Assembly: GCF_900108275.1 (NCBI RefSeq)
Contig: NZ_FNVD01000006.1
Location: 124,001 to 188,000, forward strand
DNA from: Jhaorihella thermophila
Lineage (GTDB): Bacteria; Pseudomonadota; Alphaproteobacteria; Rhodobacterales; Rhodobacteraceae
Direction: 5' to 3'
Length of the DNA stretch: 64,000 nt
Part shown: piece after piece, positions 1 through 8,013 of the stretch
How the letters are laid out: each line of letters opens with the position of its first letter
Numbering within the stretch: position 1 is the first letter of the stretch
Notes under the pieces: generated by a model
The model's input: only the letters and a program-made list of their open reading frames with translations
The model's database searches: none
Told to the model about the DNA's origin: nothing
Program-made: the position numbers and the translations under genes

Positions 1-1225
1 AAGTCGTCAGTCGCCGCATCGGGCCGAGGACACCGACCATCCGCTGGAGTTCTTCCAATTTCACGTCGTTTCCGGCGGCGGCGATAGCATTGGCCAGGCG
101 GTCACCCTGCAAGCCGATGGGGATGCGTTCGGGCGCCTGATCGACAAAGCCCGCGCGGCGGATCACGATCTGCGCGGCCGGCCCCCGCGTGTAGTCCAGA
201 AAGTCCCGCCCGATCCGGGGCAGGCGCCGCATTGGCAGATACAGGAACATGGGCGACGTCAGGGGATAGTCTTCGGCCTTGATGGTCTGGCGCGTGGCAT
301 TGAGCGCGAACCCGCACGCGCCCTCAAGGGTCAGAACGCGCGCGGTTCCCGTTTCGGCAAAGCTGGCCAGTCCAATCGCGAAGGGCTGGACGGACACAGC
401 ACGGGCCAGGTCGCTGCTACGGGCGTGCCGCACCACCTTATCCGAAAGAGTCAGGCCGACGGGGTGCAGGAGCCTGTCCTCCACGGCCTGGGTCAGACCG
501 GATCCCTCGGCCGCGAGATGCAGGGTGATCGGCGCGTCCGGTCCGCCCAGTTCGGCCCAGTTGTCGATCTCGCCGGAAAACACCTGCGCGAGTTCAGGCA
601 ACGAGATTCGTCGCACAGTGTTGCCGGGTGAAACGACCGGCACCATCGCGTCCAGCGCCAGCACCCGGCTGCGCCCCGGGGCGGTCATGTCGCCCAAGCC
701 CGCCTGCCGGGCCAGGTCGCGTTCCCTGGGGCGAATTTCACGCAATGCCATCACGACATCGGCCTCGTTGGCCAGAAGGTCGGCAAAGCCTTCCTCGGTA
801 TTGGTGAGGTGGAACCGGAACCGGGCGGCCTGCCGGCCGGTTTCGGCATAAGTCAGCACATAGACGAAATCCGCCGCATCGATGTCCTGCCGGTCCGTGC
901 GATATCCGTTGCGCAGCGCGAAGCCTTCGACCAGCGCCGGCAACAATACCTCGGCGATGGTCGAGGAACCCGAGAACGAAATCTCTGCGACGTAGTCGGT
1001 CAGGCTGGGGCAGCCGGGGCCGTCGCAGGACACGCCCGAGCTGTCCACCGTCAGCTCTCCGAACTGCGTATCGACACGGTAGAATTCACCGTCGAAACCC
1101 AGCAGGGTGCCGGTGATCTCGACCGCGCCATCGGGCGAGGTCAGCGTGACGTCCTGAGCCGCCGCGCCCAGCACCGCACTGCAAAGAAGAAGTGCGGCGC
1201 AGCCCGCCGCACGCAGCAATCGCAT
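1..1225 (-). CDS. PstS-like periplasmic substrate-binding protein, partial (C-terminus off left edge)
   Basis: Reads from an ATG at 1225 to the window edge (408 codons, no stop), so the C-terminus is missing. It has an N-terminal signal peptide (about 24 residues, ending AAAQD), a short beta-rich head of about 50 residues with a Cys pair (SCDGPGC), then a periplasmic binding fold. SGSSTIAEVL near residue 82 resembles the phosphate-loop start of PstS proteins, and FSGEIDNWAELGG near residue 215 matches the PstS 'F-G-I-NW' motif. In this bacterial family such heads often continue into an OmpA-like peptidoglycan-binding domain; that part would be outside the window. A ligand cannot be assigned from sequence alone. 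The next gene to the right is on the same strand, 22 bases upstream. Confidence 0.8.
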   Translation of the reverse strand, partial: MRLLRAAGCAALLLCSAVLGAAAQDVTLTSPDGAVEITGTLLGFDGEFYRVDTQFGELTVDSSGVSCDGPGCPSLTDYVAEISFSGSSTIAEVLLPALVEGFALRNGYRTDRQDIDAADFVYVLTYAETGRQAARFRFHLTNTEEGFADLLANEADVVMALREIRPRERDLARQAGLGDMTAPGRSRVLALDAMVPVVSPGNTVRRISLPELAQVFSGEIDNWAELGGPDAPITLHLAAEGSGLTQAVEDRLLHPVGLTLSDKVVRHARSSDLARAVSVQPFAIGLASFAETGTARVLTLEGACGFALNATRQTIKAEDYPLTSPMFLYLPMRRLPRIGRDFLDYTRGPAAQIVIRRAGFVDQAPERIPIGLQGDRLANAIAAAGNDVKLEELQRMVGVLGPMRRLTT

Positions 1226-1247
1226 CGTTGTTCCTGAACCGTCTGCG

Positions 1248-2192
1248 TTATCTCGCGGCGATTTTCAGGTCATCGACCAGATTGTTCAATACCAGAAACG
1301 TCCCCACCGCATCGCAATCGGGCATCGACAGCATCAGATCGCGCGGGTTGCGCAGGCGGCCGCCCTTCAGTTCCACCGTCTGGGCCGAAATGTCGCGGCC
1401 GCAATTGTTCTCTGTCACCTCGGCTTCGACACTGACGGCGACCGCGCCCGCGCGCGGCGCATGGCCGGCGGGAAAGCTGTAGATGTCGGCCAGTTTGGCG
1501 TTGAAGACCTCCGGGTTGCCCAGACGGATCAGGCGGCCCACGGCCCCGTCGCCCCTGTAACCGAACCAGACATGGCCCGGATCGCCGTAGTTTGCGCCGA
1601 ACTCCCGCGCATGCAGTTCAAAGCCGGCTTGGCCACCCCATTGCAGGACGATCCGGTCGATCTCGTTCAATCCCTGGACCCGGGTGGTTGCCGCCGCACC
1701 CTTGCCATCGGCGAAAGCGACGATGAACACGGCCCGTTCGGACAGCGCCGGAATGTCCGCGGCAAAGATTCCGTTGGCGTCCGTCCTGTCGGAGAAGATC
1801 ATGCCGCCGTGGTGAACGGTCAACCGCTCGCCGCGATGACAGGGGGCCTGAACCTGCAGATGCACCGTCGCCATCTCGCCCGGCGCGGCAGTGGCCGTGA
1901 CCGCACAATCGGTGTCGCGTCGCGCCTCCTGCTCGGCCCCCTGGGGCAAAGGCAGCGGGGCGGGGGCGTGGAACCCGGGCAGGGGTTCGCCGTGCCGCAG
2001 CCCGTCCAGATCGGCCGGCGCATCCTCGCGCAAGGCGCCGTTCGCGGCGGGCGTCGGAACCACCTGCTGCATGATGGACGGCTGCGGCGCGATGGCGGCC
2101 GCTGGGGCCTTTCCGGCCTGTGTGAAATACACGATGCCCAGCGCGCACAGGATCGTGCCGCCAATCGTGGTCATGTAGCGTCTGCGGGACAT
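1248..2192 (-). CDS. Conserved hypothetical membrane-anchored protein downstream of secA
   Basis: 314 residues from the ATG at 2192, chosen because GGAGG lies 7 bases before it; an in-frame ATG at 2210 would put that ribosome site inside the gene. There is a short basic N-terminus (MSRRRYM), one hydrophobic segment at about residues 8-25, a proline/alanine-rich linker, then a soluble domain with four Cys residues that looks beta-rich. I do not recognise a catalytic motif. It follows secA on the same strand, but the secA terminator lies between them, so co-transcription is uncertain. Similar genes are sometimes labelled 'translocase' purely from this position; the sequence does not support that label. 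Confidence 0.8.
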   Translation of the reverse strand: MSRRRYMTTIGGTILCALGIVYFTQAGKAPAAAIAPQPSIMQQVVPTPAANGALREDAPADLDGLRHGEPLPGFHAPAPLPLPQGAEQEARRDTDCAVTATAAPGEMATVHLQVQAPCHRGERLTVHHGGMIFSDRTDANGIFAADIPALSERAVFIVAFADGKGAAATTRVQGLNEIDRIVLQWGGQAGFELHAREFGANYGDPGHVWFGYRGDGAVGRLIRLGNPEVFNAKLADIYSFPAGHAPRAGAVAVSVEAEVTENNCGRDISAQTVELKGGRLRNPRDLMLSMPDCDAVGTFLVLNNLVDDLKIAAR

Positions 2193-2235
2193 GGCGTATC
2201 CTCCGATCATCCATTGGATCGGAAACAGCCTTGCG

Positions 2236-2262
2236 AAAAAAGGCGGCCAAGATATGGCCGCC
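2236..2262 (-). terminator. Intrinsic terminator after secA
   Basis: On the minus strand an 8-bp perfect stem (GGCGGCCA / TGGCCGCC, 5-base loop) is followed by six T residues. It begins 29 bases after the secA stop and 44 bases before the next gene's start. Confidence 0.85.
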
Positions 2263-2290
2263 CCTTGGAGTCATTCTGACACGAACCGCC

Positions 2291-5026
2291 TCAGACCAGC
2301 CGGCCGTGGCAGTGCTTGAACTTCTTGCCGCTGCCGCAGGGGCATTTCTCGTTCCGACCCGGATTGCCCCAGGTGCTGGGATCGTCCTCGACAAAACCGG
2401 GGGCGGCGCCCGACGACGCGGGATCGGCGTCGCCGGCCCGTTCCAGCGCCTTCGCCTCGCTGGCCGCGGCGGCCTGCTCCATCTGGCGCTGCATCTCGGC
2501 TCGCTGGGCCTCCATCTGCGCCAGCATCTGCTGCTGCTCCTCTTGCGTCAGCGGGCGCACATGGGCCAGCTGACGGGTCACGTCCACGCGCAGGCTGTCC
2601 AGCATTCCCTGGAACAGCTGGAACGCCTCGGATTTGTATTCATTCAGCGGATCGCGCTGCGCATAGCCGCGGAACCCGATGACCGAGCGCAGATGCTCCA
2701 GCTTCAGCAGATGTTCGCGCCACTTGGTGTCGATCACCTGCAGCAGCACCTGCTTTTCGATCGTGCGCATGGTTTCCGGGCCGAAATCGGCAGCCTTCCT
2801 GGCCATCATTTCGTCGGTGGCCTTGATCAGGCGTTCGCGGATCTGTTCGTCGTCCACGCCTTCCTCGGCCGCCCATTCCATCACCGGCACGTCCACGCCC
2901 AGCTTTTCGATCACCTGGGCATAGAGCCCTTCGGTGTTCCACTGGTCGGCATAGGTCCTGGGCGGCATGTATTCGTCCAGCAGGTCGTCGATGACCTCTT
3001 CGCGCATGTCGCGGACCACGTCCGACAGATCCTCGGACCCCATGATCTCGCGCCGCTGCTTGAAGATCACCTTGCGCTGGTCGTTCATCACGTCGTCGAA
3101 CTTCAGCAGGTTCTTGCGGATGTCGAAGTTGCGCGCCTCGACCTTGGCCTGGGCGCGTTCCAGCGACTTGTTCACCCAAGGGTGGATGATCGCCTCGCCT
3201 TCCTTCATTCCCAGCGTCTTGAGCACCTTGTCCAGCCGTTCCGACCCGAAGATCCGCATCAGGTCGTCTTCGAGCGAAAGGTAGAACGCCGTGCGCCCCG
3301 GATCGCCCTGACGGCCCGACCGGCCGCGCAGCTGGTTGTCGATGCGGCGGCTTTCGTGGCGTTCCGAGCCCATTACGAACAGGCCGCCGGCCTCGATCAC
3401 CTTCTGTTTTTCCTCGGCGTGTTTCGCCTCTTCTGCGGCGCGCAGTTCTGCGGGGTCGGCCTCGGGGTTCTCGGCCAGCGCGCGCAGCACCTTCAGTTCG
3501 ATATTGCCGCCCAGCTGGATGTCGGTGCCGCGCCCGGCCATGTTGGTGGCGATCGTCACCGCGCCGAAACGGCCGGCCTCGGCCACGATCTCGGCCTCCT
3601 GCTCGTGGTGGCGGGCGTTCAGCACGTTGTGCTTGATCCCTTCCGCCGTGAGCATCTGCGACAGCATCTCAGACTTTTCGATCGAGGTGGTGCCGACAAG
3701 TATCGGCTGGCCCTTTTCGTGAGCCTTCTTGATGTCCTCGATCATCGCGCGATATTTCTCGGCCGCGGTGCGATAGACCTTGTCGTCCTCGTCGATCCGG
3801 GCGACGGGTCGGTTGGTCGGAACCTCGACCACGCCAAGCCCGTAGATTTCCATGAATTCCTCGGCCTCGGTCATCGCCGTGCCGGTCATCCCGGCCAGCT
3901 TGTCATAAAGCCGGAAATAGTTCTGCAGCGTGATGCTGGCCAGCGTGACGTTCTCGGGCTGGATCGCCACGCCTTCCTTGGCCTCGATCGCCTGGTGCAG
4001 GCCCTCGGACAGGCGCCGGCCCGGCATCATGCGGCCGGTGAATTCGTCGATCAGGATCACCTCGCCATTGCGGACGATGTAATCCTTGTCCTTCTGGAAC
4101 AACTTGTGCGCGCGCAGGCCCTGGTTCAGGTGGTGCACGATCGTGGTGCTTTCGGGATCATACAGCGGCTGGCCCTCGGGCAGCAGGCCGCGCGCCACCA
4201 GTTGCTGTTCGAGAAACTCGTTGCCCTCGTCGGTGAAGGTGACGTTGCGGGTCTTTTCGTCGATCTCGTAATGGCTTTCCTCGAGCAGCGGGATGATCTG
4301 GTCGATCGTCTTGTAAAGATCGGTCCGGTCATCCGCCGGCCCCGAGATGATGAGCGGCGTCCGAGCCTCGTCGATCAGGATCGAGTCCACTTCGTCCACG
4401 ATCGCGTAATGGTGATGCTTCTGGTAAAGCTGGCTGAGTTCGGCCTTCATGTTGTCGCGCAGATAGTCAAAGCCGAACTCGTTGTTCGTGCCATAGGTGA
4501 CGTCGGCGGCATAGGCGGCCAACTTTTCGGCATCGGGCATGTTGGACCAGATCACGCCGGTGGTCATGCCCAGCGCGGCAAAGACCTTGCCCATCCATTC
4601 GCTGTCGCGTTTGGCCAGATATTCGTTGACGGTGACGACGTGAACGCCCTTGCCTTCCAGCGCGTTCAGATAAGCGGGGAAGGTGGCGACCAGCGTCTTG
4701 CCCTCGCCCGTCTTCATCTCGGAGATGTTGCCCTGATGCAGGAAGATCCCGCCCATCAACTGCACGTCAAAGGCCCGCAGGCCCAACGCCCGTTTCGCCG
4801 CCTCGCGGCAGTTGGCAAAGGCTTCGGGCAGCAGGTCGTCGAGGCTCTCGCCCGCTTCCAGACGCTTGCGGAACTCGTCGGTCTTTTCCTTCAGCCCCTC
4901 GTCGCTGAGCTTTTCGAATTCCGGCTCCAGCGCGTTGATCTTTTCCACCAGCGGGCGGATCGCCTTGATCTTGCGGTCGTTCGGCGTCCCGAACACCTTT
5001 CTGGCGAGTGCTCCAAAACCCAGCAT
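2291..5026 (-). CDS. secA: Preprotein translocase ATPase SecA
   Basis: 911 residues, the usual SecA length. SecA drives Sec-dependent protein export by coupling ATP hydrolysis to pushing unfolded preproteins through SecYEG at the inner membrane. Walker A is MKTGEGKT (residues 104-111), the DEAD-type Walker B VDEVDS is near residue 210, and a second helicase domain carries [11 protein letters not shown] and the [13 protein letters not shown] motif. The C-terminus has a linker rich in Q, M and A followed by the zinc-binding SEC-C tail [14 protein letters not shown], which contacts SecB and lipids; secB is also in this window. Start at 5026 is supported by GGGAG 5 bases upstream. Divergent from the parvulin gene. 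Confidence 0.98.
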   Translation of the reverse strand: MLGFGALARKVFGTPNDRKIKAIRPLVEKINALEPEFEKLSDEGLKEKTDEFRKRLEAGESLDDLLPEAFANCREAAKRALGLRAFDVQLMGGIFLHQGNISEMKTGEGKTLVATFPAYLNALEGKGVHVVTVNEYLAKRDSEWMGKVFAALGMTTGVIWSNMPDAEKLAAYAADVTYGTNNEFGFDYLRDNMKAELSQLYQKHHHYAIVDEVDSILIDEARTPLIISGPADDRTDLYKTIDQIIPLLEESHYEIDEKTRNVTFTDEGNEFLEQQLVARGLLPEGQPLYDPESTTIVHHLNQGLRAHKLFQKDKDYIVRNGEVILIDEFTGRMMPGRRLSEGLHQAIEAKEGVAIQPENVTLASITLQNYFRLYDKLAGMTGTAMTEAEEFMEIYGLGVVEVPTNRPVARIDEDDKVYRTAAEKYRAMIEDIKKAHEKGQPILVGTTSIEKSEMLSQMLTAEGIKHNVLNARHHEQEAEIVAEAGRFGAVTIATNMAGRGTDIQLGGNIELKVLRALAENPEADPAELRAAEEAKHAEEKQKVIEAGGLFVMGSERHESRRIDNQLRGRSGRQGDPGRTAFYLSLEDDLMRIFGSERLDKVLKTLGMKEGEAIIHPWVNKSLERAQAKVEARNFDIRKNLLKFDDVMNDQRKVIFKQRREIMGSEDLSDVVRDMREEVIDDLLDEYMPPRTYADQWNTEGLYAQVIEKLGVDVPVMEWAAEEGVDDEQIRERLIKATDEMMARKAADFGPETMRTIEKQVLLQVIDTKWREHLLKLEHLRSVIGFRGYAQRDPLNEYKSEAFQLFQGMLDSLRVDVTRQLAHVRPLTQEEQQQMLAQMEAQRAEMQRQMEQAAAASEAKALERAGDADPASSGAAPGFVEDDPSTWGNPGRNEKCPCGSGKKFKHCHGRLV

Positions 5027-5136
5027 GTTCTCTCCCGAGGAACTGTCAAAATGCGTGTGACTGACAGGCTTGCCCGCCGGTCACGCAACCCATAGATACG
5101 GGGGTGTCAGACGGTCCTGTCTCAAGGCCACAAGGC

Positions 5137-5165
5137 GATGTAAGGGTCAGGTCCAACAGTGTCAA
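5137..5165 (-). promoter_or_regulatory. Candidate sigma-70 promoter of secA
   Basis: A perfect -35 TTGACA (5165-5160 on the minus strand) is followed by a 17-base spacer and TACATC as a weak -10. It lies 111 bases before the secA start in the 177-base divergent gap. The -35 is convincing; the -10 matches only 3 of 6. Confidence 0.4.
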
Positions 5166-5203
5166 CGCCGCGCCCTGACGCGGCCCCCGAATAGGAAGAA
5201 TTC

Positions 5204-6052
5204 ATGCGCAAAGGCCTCACTTTCCTGCCGACTCTGGCGCTTGCCGCCGCTCTTGCCCTGCCGGCAGCCGCCGAGCCCCCGACCGCCGATACGGTGGTGG
5301 CGCGGGTCAACGGCACCGAGATCAAGCTGGGCCATGTGATCATCGCCCGCGCGCAACTGCCCGCCCAGTATCAGCAGATGCCCGCCGAGCTGCTGTATGA
5401 GGCCATCGTCAACCAGCTGATCCAGCAGGAGGCCCTGCGGCAGGCGTTCGACGGCCCGTTGCCCCCGCGCGTGACCATGTCGCTCGAAAACGAAAAACGG
5501 TCCCTGATCGCCGGGGAAGAGATCGAAAAACTGCTGGGCACTGTCGGCACCGAGGACGAGATTCGCGCCGCCTATGACGCCAAATATGGCGAAGGCTTCG
5601 GCGGGCAGGAATACAACGCCTCGCATATCCTCGTGGAAACGAAGGAAGAGGCCGAGGCGATCAAGGCGGAACTGGACGGTGGCGCCGATTTCGCGGAACT
5701 GGCCAAGGCCAAGTCCACCGGCCCTTCCGGCCCCAATGGCGGCGCGCTGGGCTGGTTCGGCGAAGGCGCGATGGTGCCGGAGTTCGAAGCGGCCGTGAAG
5801 GCGCTCAAGGTCGGCGAGGTGTCCGGGCCGGTGCAGACCCAGTTCGGGTGGCACATCGTCAAACTGAACGATTCCCGCAAGGCCGAGGCGCCCAAGCTGG
5901 AGGATGTCCGCGACGAGATTCTGGACCAGATCCGGCGCGACGCGATCCAGAAGCGGGTCGAAGAGTTGACCGATGCGGCGCAGGTGGAGCGGGTCGAGAT
6001 CGAAGAGTTCGACCCCAACGCCATTTCCGACATTTCGCTGCTGGGGAACTGA
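5204..6052 (+). CDS. Periplasmic parvulin-type peptidyl-prolyl isomerase
   Basis: 282 residues. It starts with a Sec signal peptide (cleavage near AAAEPP, residue 24), then a SurA/PrsA-like N-terminal helical chaperone region. A PpiC rotamase domain lies at about residues 135-230 with the typical GGxLGWFG and 'F-A-W-IV-L' pattern (GGALGWFGEGAMVPEFE, GWHIVKLND). It likely isomerises prolyl bonds and assists folding of exported proteins, which suits its place beside secA. Two bases separate its stop from argJ, so the two are probably co-transcribed. Related to PrsA/SurA, but too short to be a two-domain SurA. Confidence 0.92.
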   Translation: MRKGLTFLPTLALAAALALPAAAEPPTADTVVARVNGTEIKLGHVIIARAQLPAQYQQMPAELLYEAIVNQLIQQEALRQAFDGPLPPRVTMSLENEKRSLIAGEEIEKLLGTVGTEDEIRAAYDAKYGEGFGGQEYNASHILVETKEEAEAIKAELDGGADFAELAKAKSTGPSGPNGGALGWFGEGAMVPEFEAAVKALKVGEVSGPVQTQFGWHIVKLNDSRKAEAPKLEDVRDEILDQIRRDAIQKRVEELTDAAQVERVEIEEFDPNAISDISLLGN

Positions 6053-6054
6053 TC

Positions 6055-7281
6055 ATGGCGGGCGCGTTGCCGGTATCCCCGCTGGCACCGGCGGGTTTTC
6101 CCGAACTGCCGGTGATCGGCGGCGTGCGTTTCGCCGCGGCCGAGGCCGGCGTTCGCTACAAGGGCCGCACCGACGTGATGCTGGCGGTGATGGATCCGGG
6201 CACGTCCGTGGCCGGGGTCTTCACCCGCTCGGCCACGCGGTCGGCGCCGGTGCTGGACTGTCAGGCCAAGATCGGCGGCGCCTCTGATTCAGGCGCGGCG
6301 ATCTTGGTCAATTCCGGCAATGCCAATGCCTTTACCGGCCGCTACGGCGAAGAGTCGGTGGCCGCCATCTGCGCGGCTGTGGCCAGTGCTACCGGCGTGC
6401 CGCAGGGGCGCGTTTTCACCGCCTCGACCGGCGTGATCGGAGAACCCCTGCCGCATGACCGGATCCTGGCGCGGTTGGACACTCTGACCGGCGCACTGGC
6501 ACCGGGCGCGATGGAACAGGCCGCCCGCGCGATCATGACCACCGACACCTTCCCCAAGGGATCGGCCGCTCAGGTCGAGATCAAAGGCAGGGCCGTCTCC
6601 ATCGCCGGCATCGCCAAGGGTTCGGGCATGATCGCGCCGGACATGGCGACGATGCTGGTCTATATCTTCACCGATGCCGGATACGATCAGGCAGCGCTGC
6701 AATCGCTGCTGGCGGAACTCACCGACCGGACCTTCAACTGCATCACCGTGGACAGCGACACCTCGACTTCGGACAGCCTGATGCTGTGCGCCACCGGCGC
6801 GGCGGACGTCGATGCCACCGGCAACCCCGCCTTTGCCGAGGCTTTGCACGGCGTGATGCTGGACCTTGCGCAGCAGGTTGTGCGGGACGGCGAAGGCGCG
6901 ACCAAATTCGTCGAGATCCGTGTGACCGGCGCGGCCAGCGATGCCGACGCCAAGATCCACGCCATGTCGATTGCCAATTCACCGCTGGTCAAGACCGCCA
7001 TTGCGGGCGAAGACCCCAACTGGGGCCGGGTCGTGATGGCGGTGGGCAAATCCGGCGCAGCCGCCGACCGCGACCGGTTGACGATCCGGTTCGGAGACAT
7101 CCTCGTGGCGGAAAATGGCTGGGTCAGCCCGGACTACCGCGAAGAGGACGCCGCCCGCTTCATGAAGGGCCAGGAACTGGTGATCGCTGTCGATATCGGG
7201 CTTGGCGCGGGTGCGGCGACGGTCTGGACCTGCGACCTGACCCATCAATACATCGCGATCAACGCGGATTACCGGTCGTGA
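6055..7281 (+). CDS. argJ: Bifunctional ornithine acetyltransferase / N-acetylglutamate synthase ArgJ
   Basis: 408 residues from the ATG at 6055, 2 bases after the preceding stop. ArgJ transfers acetyl from N-acetylornithine to glutamate, recycling acetyl groups in arginine synthesis, and may also make N-acetylglutamate from acetyl-CoA. The self-cleavage site is visible as KGSGMIAPDMATML, with Thr199 expected to become the N-terminal nucleophile of the beta chain. NSGNANAFTG (residues 86-95) is another family signature. The arginine pathway gene argG lies about 24 kb away in this window. Its stop overlaps the GTG start of mutT. Confidence 0.97.
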   Translation: MAGALPVSPLAPAGFPELPVIGGVRFAAAEAGVRYKGRTDVMLAVMDPGTSVAGVFTRSATRSAPVLDCQAKIGGASDSGAAILVNSGNANAFTGRYGEESVAAICAAVASATGVPQGRVFTASTGVIGEPLPHDRILARLDTLTGALAPGAMEQAARAIMTTDTFPKGSAAQVEIKGRAVSIAGIAKGSGMIAPDMATMLVYIFTDAGYDQAALQSLLAELTDRTFNCITVDSDTSTSDSLMLCATGAADVDATGNPAFAEALHGVMLDLAQQVVRDGEGATKFVEIRVTGAASDADAKIHAMSIANSPLVKTAIAGEDPNWGRVVMAVGKSGAAADRDRLTIRFGDILVAENGWVSPDYREEDAARFMKGQELVIAVDIGLGAGAATVWTCDLTHQYIAINADYRS

Positions 7282-7676
7282 AAACCGTTCTCGTCTCTGC
7301 CGTTGCCCTGATCGACCGCGACGGGCGGGTGCTGCTCGCCCAACGGCCCGAGGGCAAATCCATGGCCGGCCTGTGGGAATTTCCCGGCGGCAAGGTCGAA
7401 CCGGGCGAAACTCCCGAGGCCGCGCTGATCCGTGAATTGCAAGAGGAGTTGGGCATCGACACCTGGGCGTCCTGCCTGGCGCCGCTGACCTTTGCCAGCC
7501 ATTCCTACGACGATTTCCACCTGCTGATGCCGCTTTTTGCCTGCCGCAAATGGGAAGGCATCCCGCAATCGCGCGAAGGTCAGGCGCTGAAATGGGTGCG
7601 CGCGGTCGAGCTGCGCGACTATCCGATGCCGCCGGCGGATGTCCCCCTGATCCCGATTTTGCGGGACTGGTTGTAG
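7278..7676 (+). CDS. mutT: MutT-type Nudix hydrolase (8-oxo-dGTP diphosphatase)
   Basis: 132 residues from a GTG at 7278 that overlaps the argJ stop by 4 bases, indicating translational coupling. The full Nudix box is present at residues 38-60 (GGKVEPGE...RELQEELGI), with the metal-binding REXXEE glutamates intact. Length and spacing fit MutT, which removes 8-oxo-dGTP from the nucleotide pool to prevent A:T to C:G mutation. Other Nudix substrates cannot be excluded, but position after argJ is usual for mutT in this bacterial family. Confidence 0.9.
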   Translation: MKTVLVSAVALIDRDGRVLLAQRPEGKSMAGLWEFPGGKVEPGETPEAALIRELQEELGIDTWASCLAPLTFASHSYDDFHLLMPLFACRKWEGIPQSREGQALKWVRAVELRDYPMPPADVPLIPILRDWL

Positions 7677-7758
7677 CCCCGCTTTCGCGCGCCGCGACCG
7701 TCTTGGGGCTCCGTTTCTCCTGCCGTCAAGAAAATGGTCGTTTTCTCAGCCGATTGTG

Positions 7759-7764
7759 TATAAA
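7759..7764 (+). promoter_or_regulatory. Candidate -10 element upstream of the 44-residue ORF
   Basis: TATAAA at 7759-7764 stands out in an otherwise GC-rich gap and is 45 bases before the small ORF. No good -35 is visible at 16-18 bases, so this is a partial match only. Confidence 0.3.
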
Positions 7765-7808
7765 TTCAGCAATCATTCATCATGTCCTGCTCATGGGGGG
7801 ATCATGGC

Positions 7809-7943
7809 ATGTTGGTGACGGTGACGATCGGATCGTGCGTATCGGTCCAGGGAACATATGTGCGCACCCTGCCCGATGGCCGGGTCGAGGTGCGCGTCGG
7901 CGACAAGATACACCAAGGCCAGCCGGTGAAAACCGCAGCGTAA
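7809..7943 (+). CDS. 44-residue small protein of unknown function
   Basis: ATG at 7809 has six G residues (7795-7800) 8 bases upstream, and the TAA at 7941 is followed within 24 bases by a strong intrinsic terminator. The product MLVTVTIGSCVSVQGTYVRT... ends VKTAA. It reads like two or three short beta strands (VTVTIGSCVSVQG; GRVEVRVGDKIHQGQPV) with one Cys, and has no signal peptide or membrane segment. Ribosome site, reading frame and terminator together make a free-standing gene unit likely. I do not recognise the family. Confidence 0.6.
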   Translation: MLVTVTIGSCVSVQGTYVRTLPDGRVEVRVGDKIHQGQPVKTAA

Positions 7944-7966
7944 AAAGCCACCACTCACCAACTGAC

Positions 7967-7995
7967 AGAGGCAGCCCGAAGGCTGCCTCTTTTTT
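7967..7995 (+). terminator. Intrinsic terminator after the small ORF
   Basis: 10-bp perfect stem AGAGGCAGCC / GGCTGCCTCT with the stable tetraloop CGAA, followed by six T residues. It is oriented for the plus strand only and sits 19 bases before the convergent infB stop. Confidence 0.92.
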
Positions 7996-8013
7996 CATTC
8001 CGCGTGATGCGCG

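Noticed and set aside
2231-5095. 954-codon open frame on the plus strand opposite secA
   Set aside because: Low-complexity His/Leu/Val/Gln product without any domain. It is the GC-rich mirror of secA codons; secA itself has all motifs and a ribosome site.
7729-7746. Inverted repeat AGAAAA-TGGTCG-TTTTCT after mutT
   Set aside because: Arms are A/T only and short; too weak for a terminator and no second copy was seen to support an operator.
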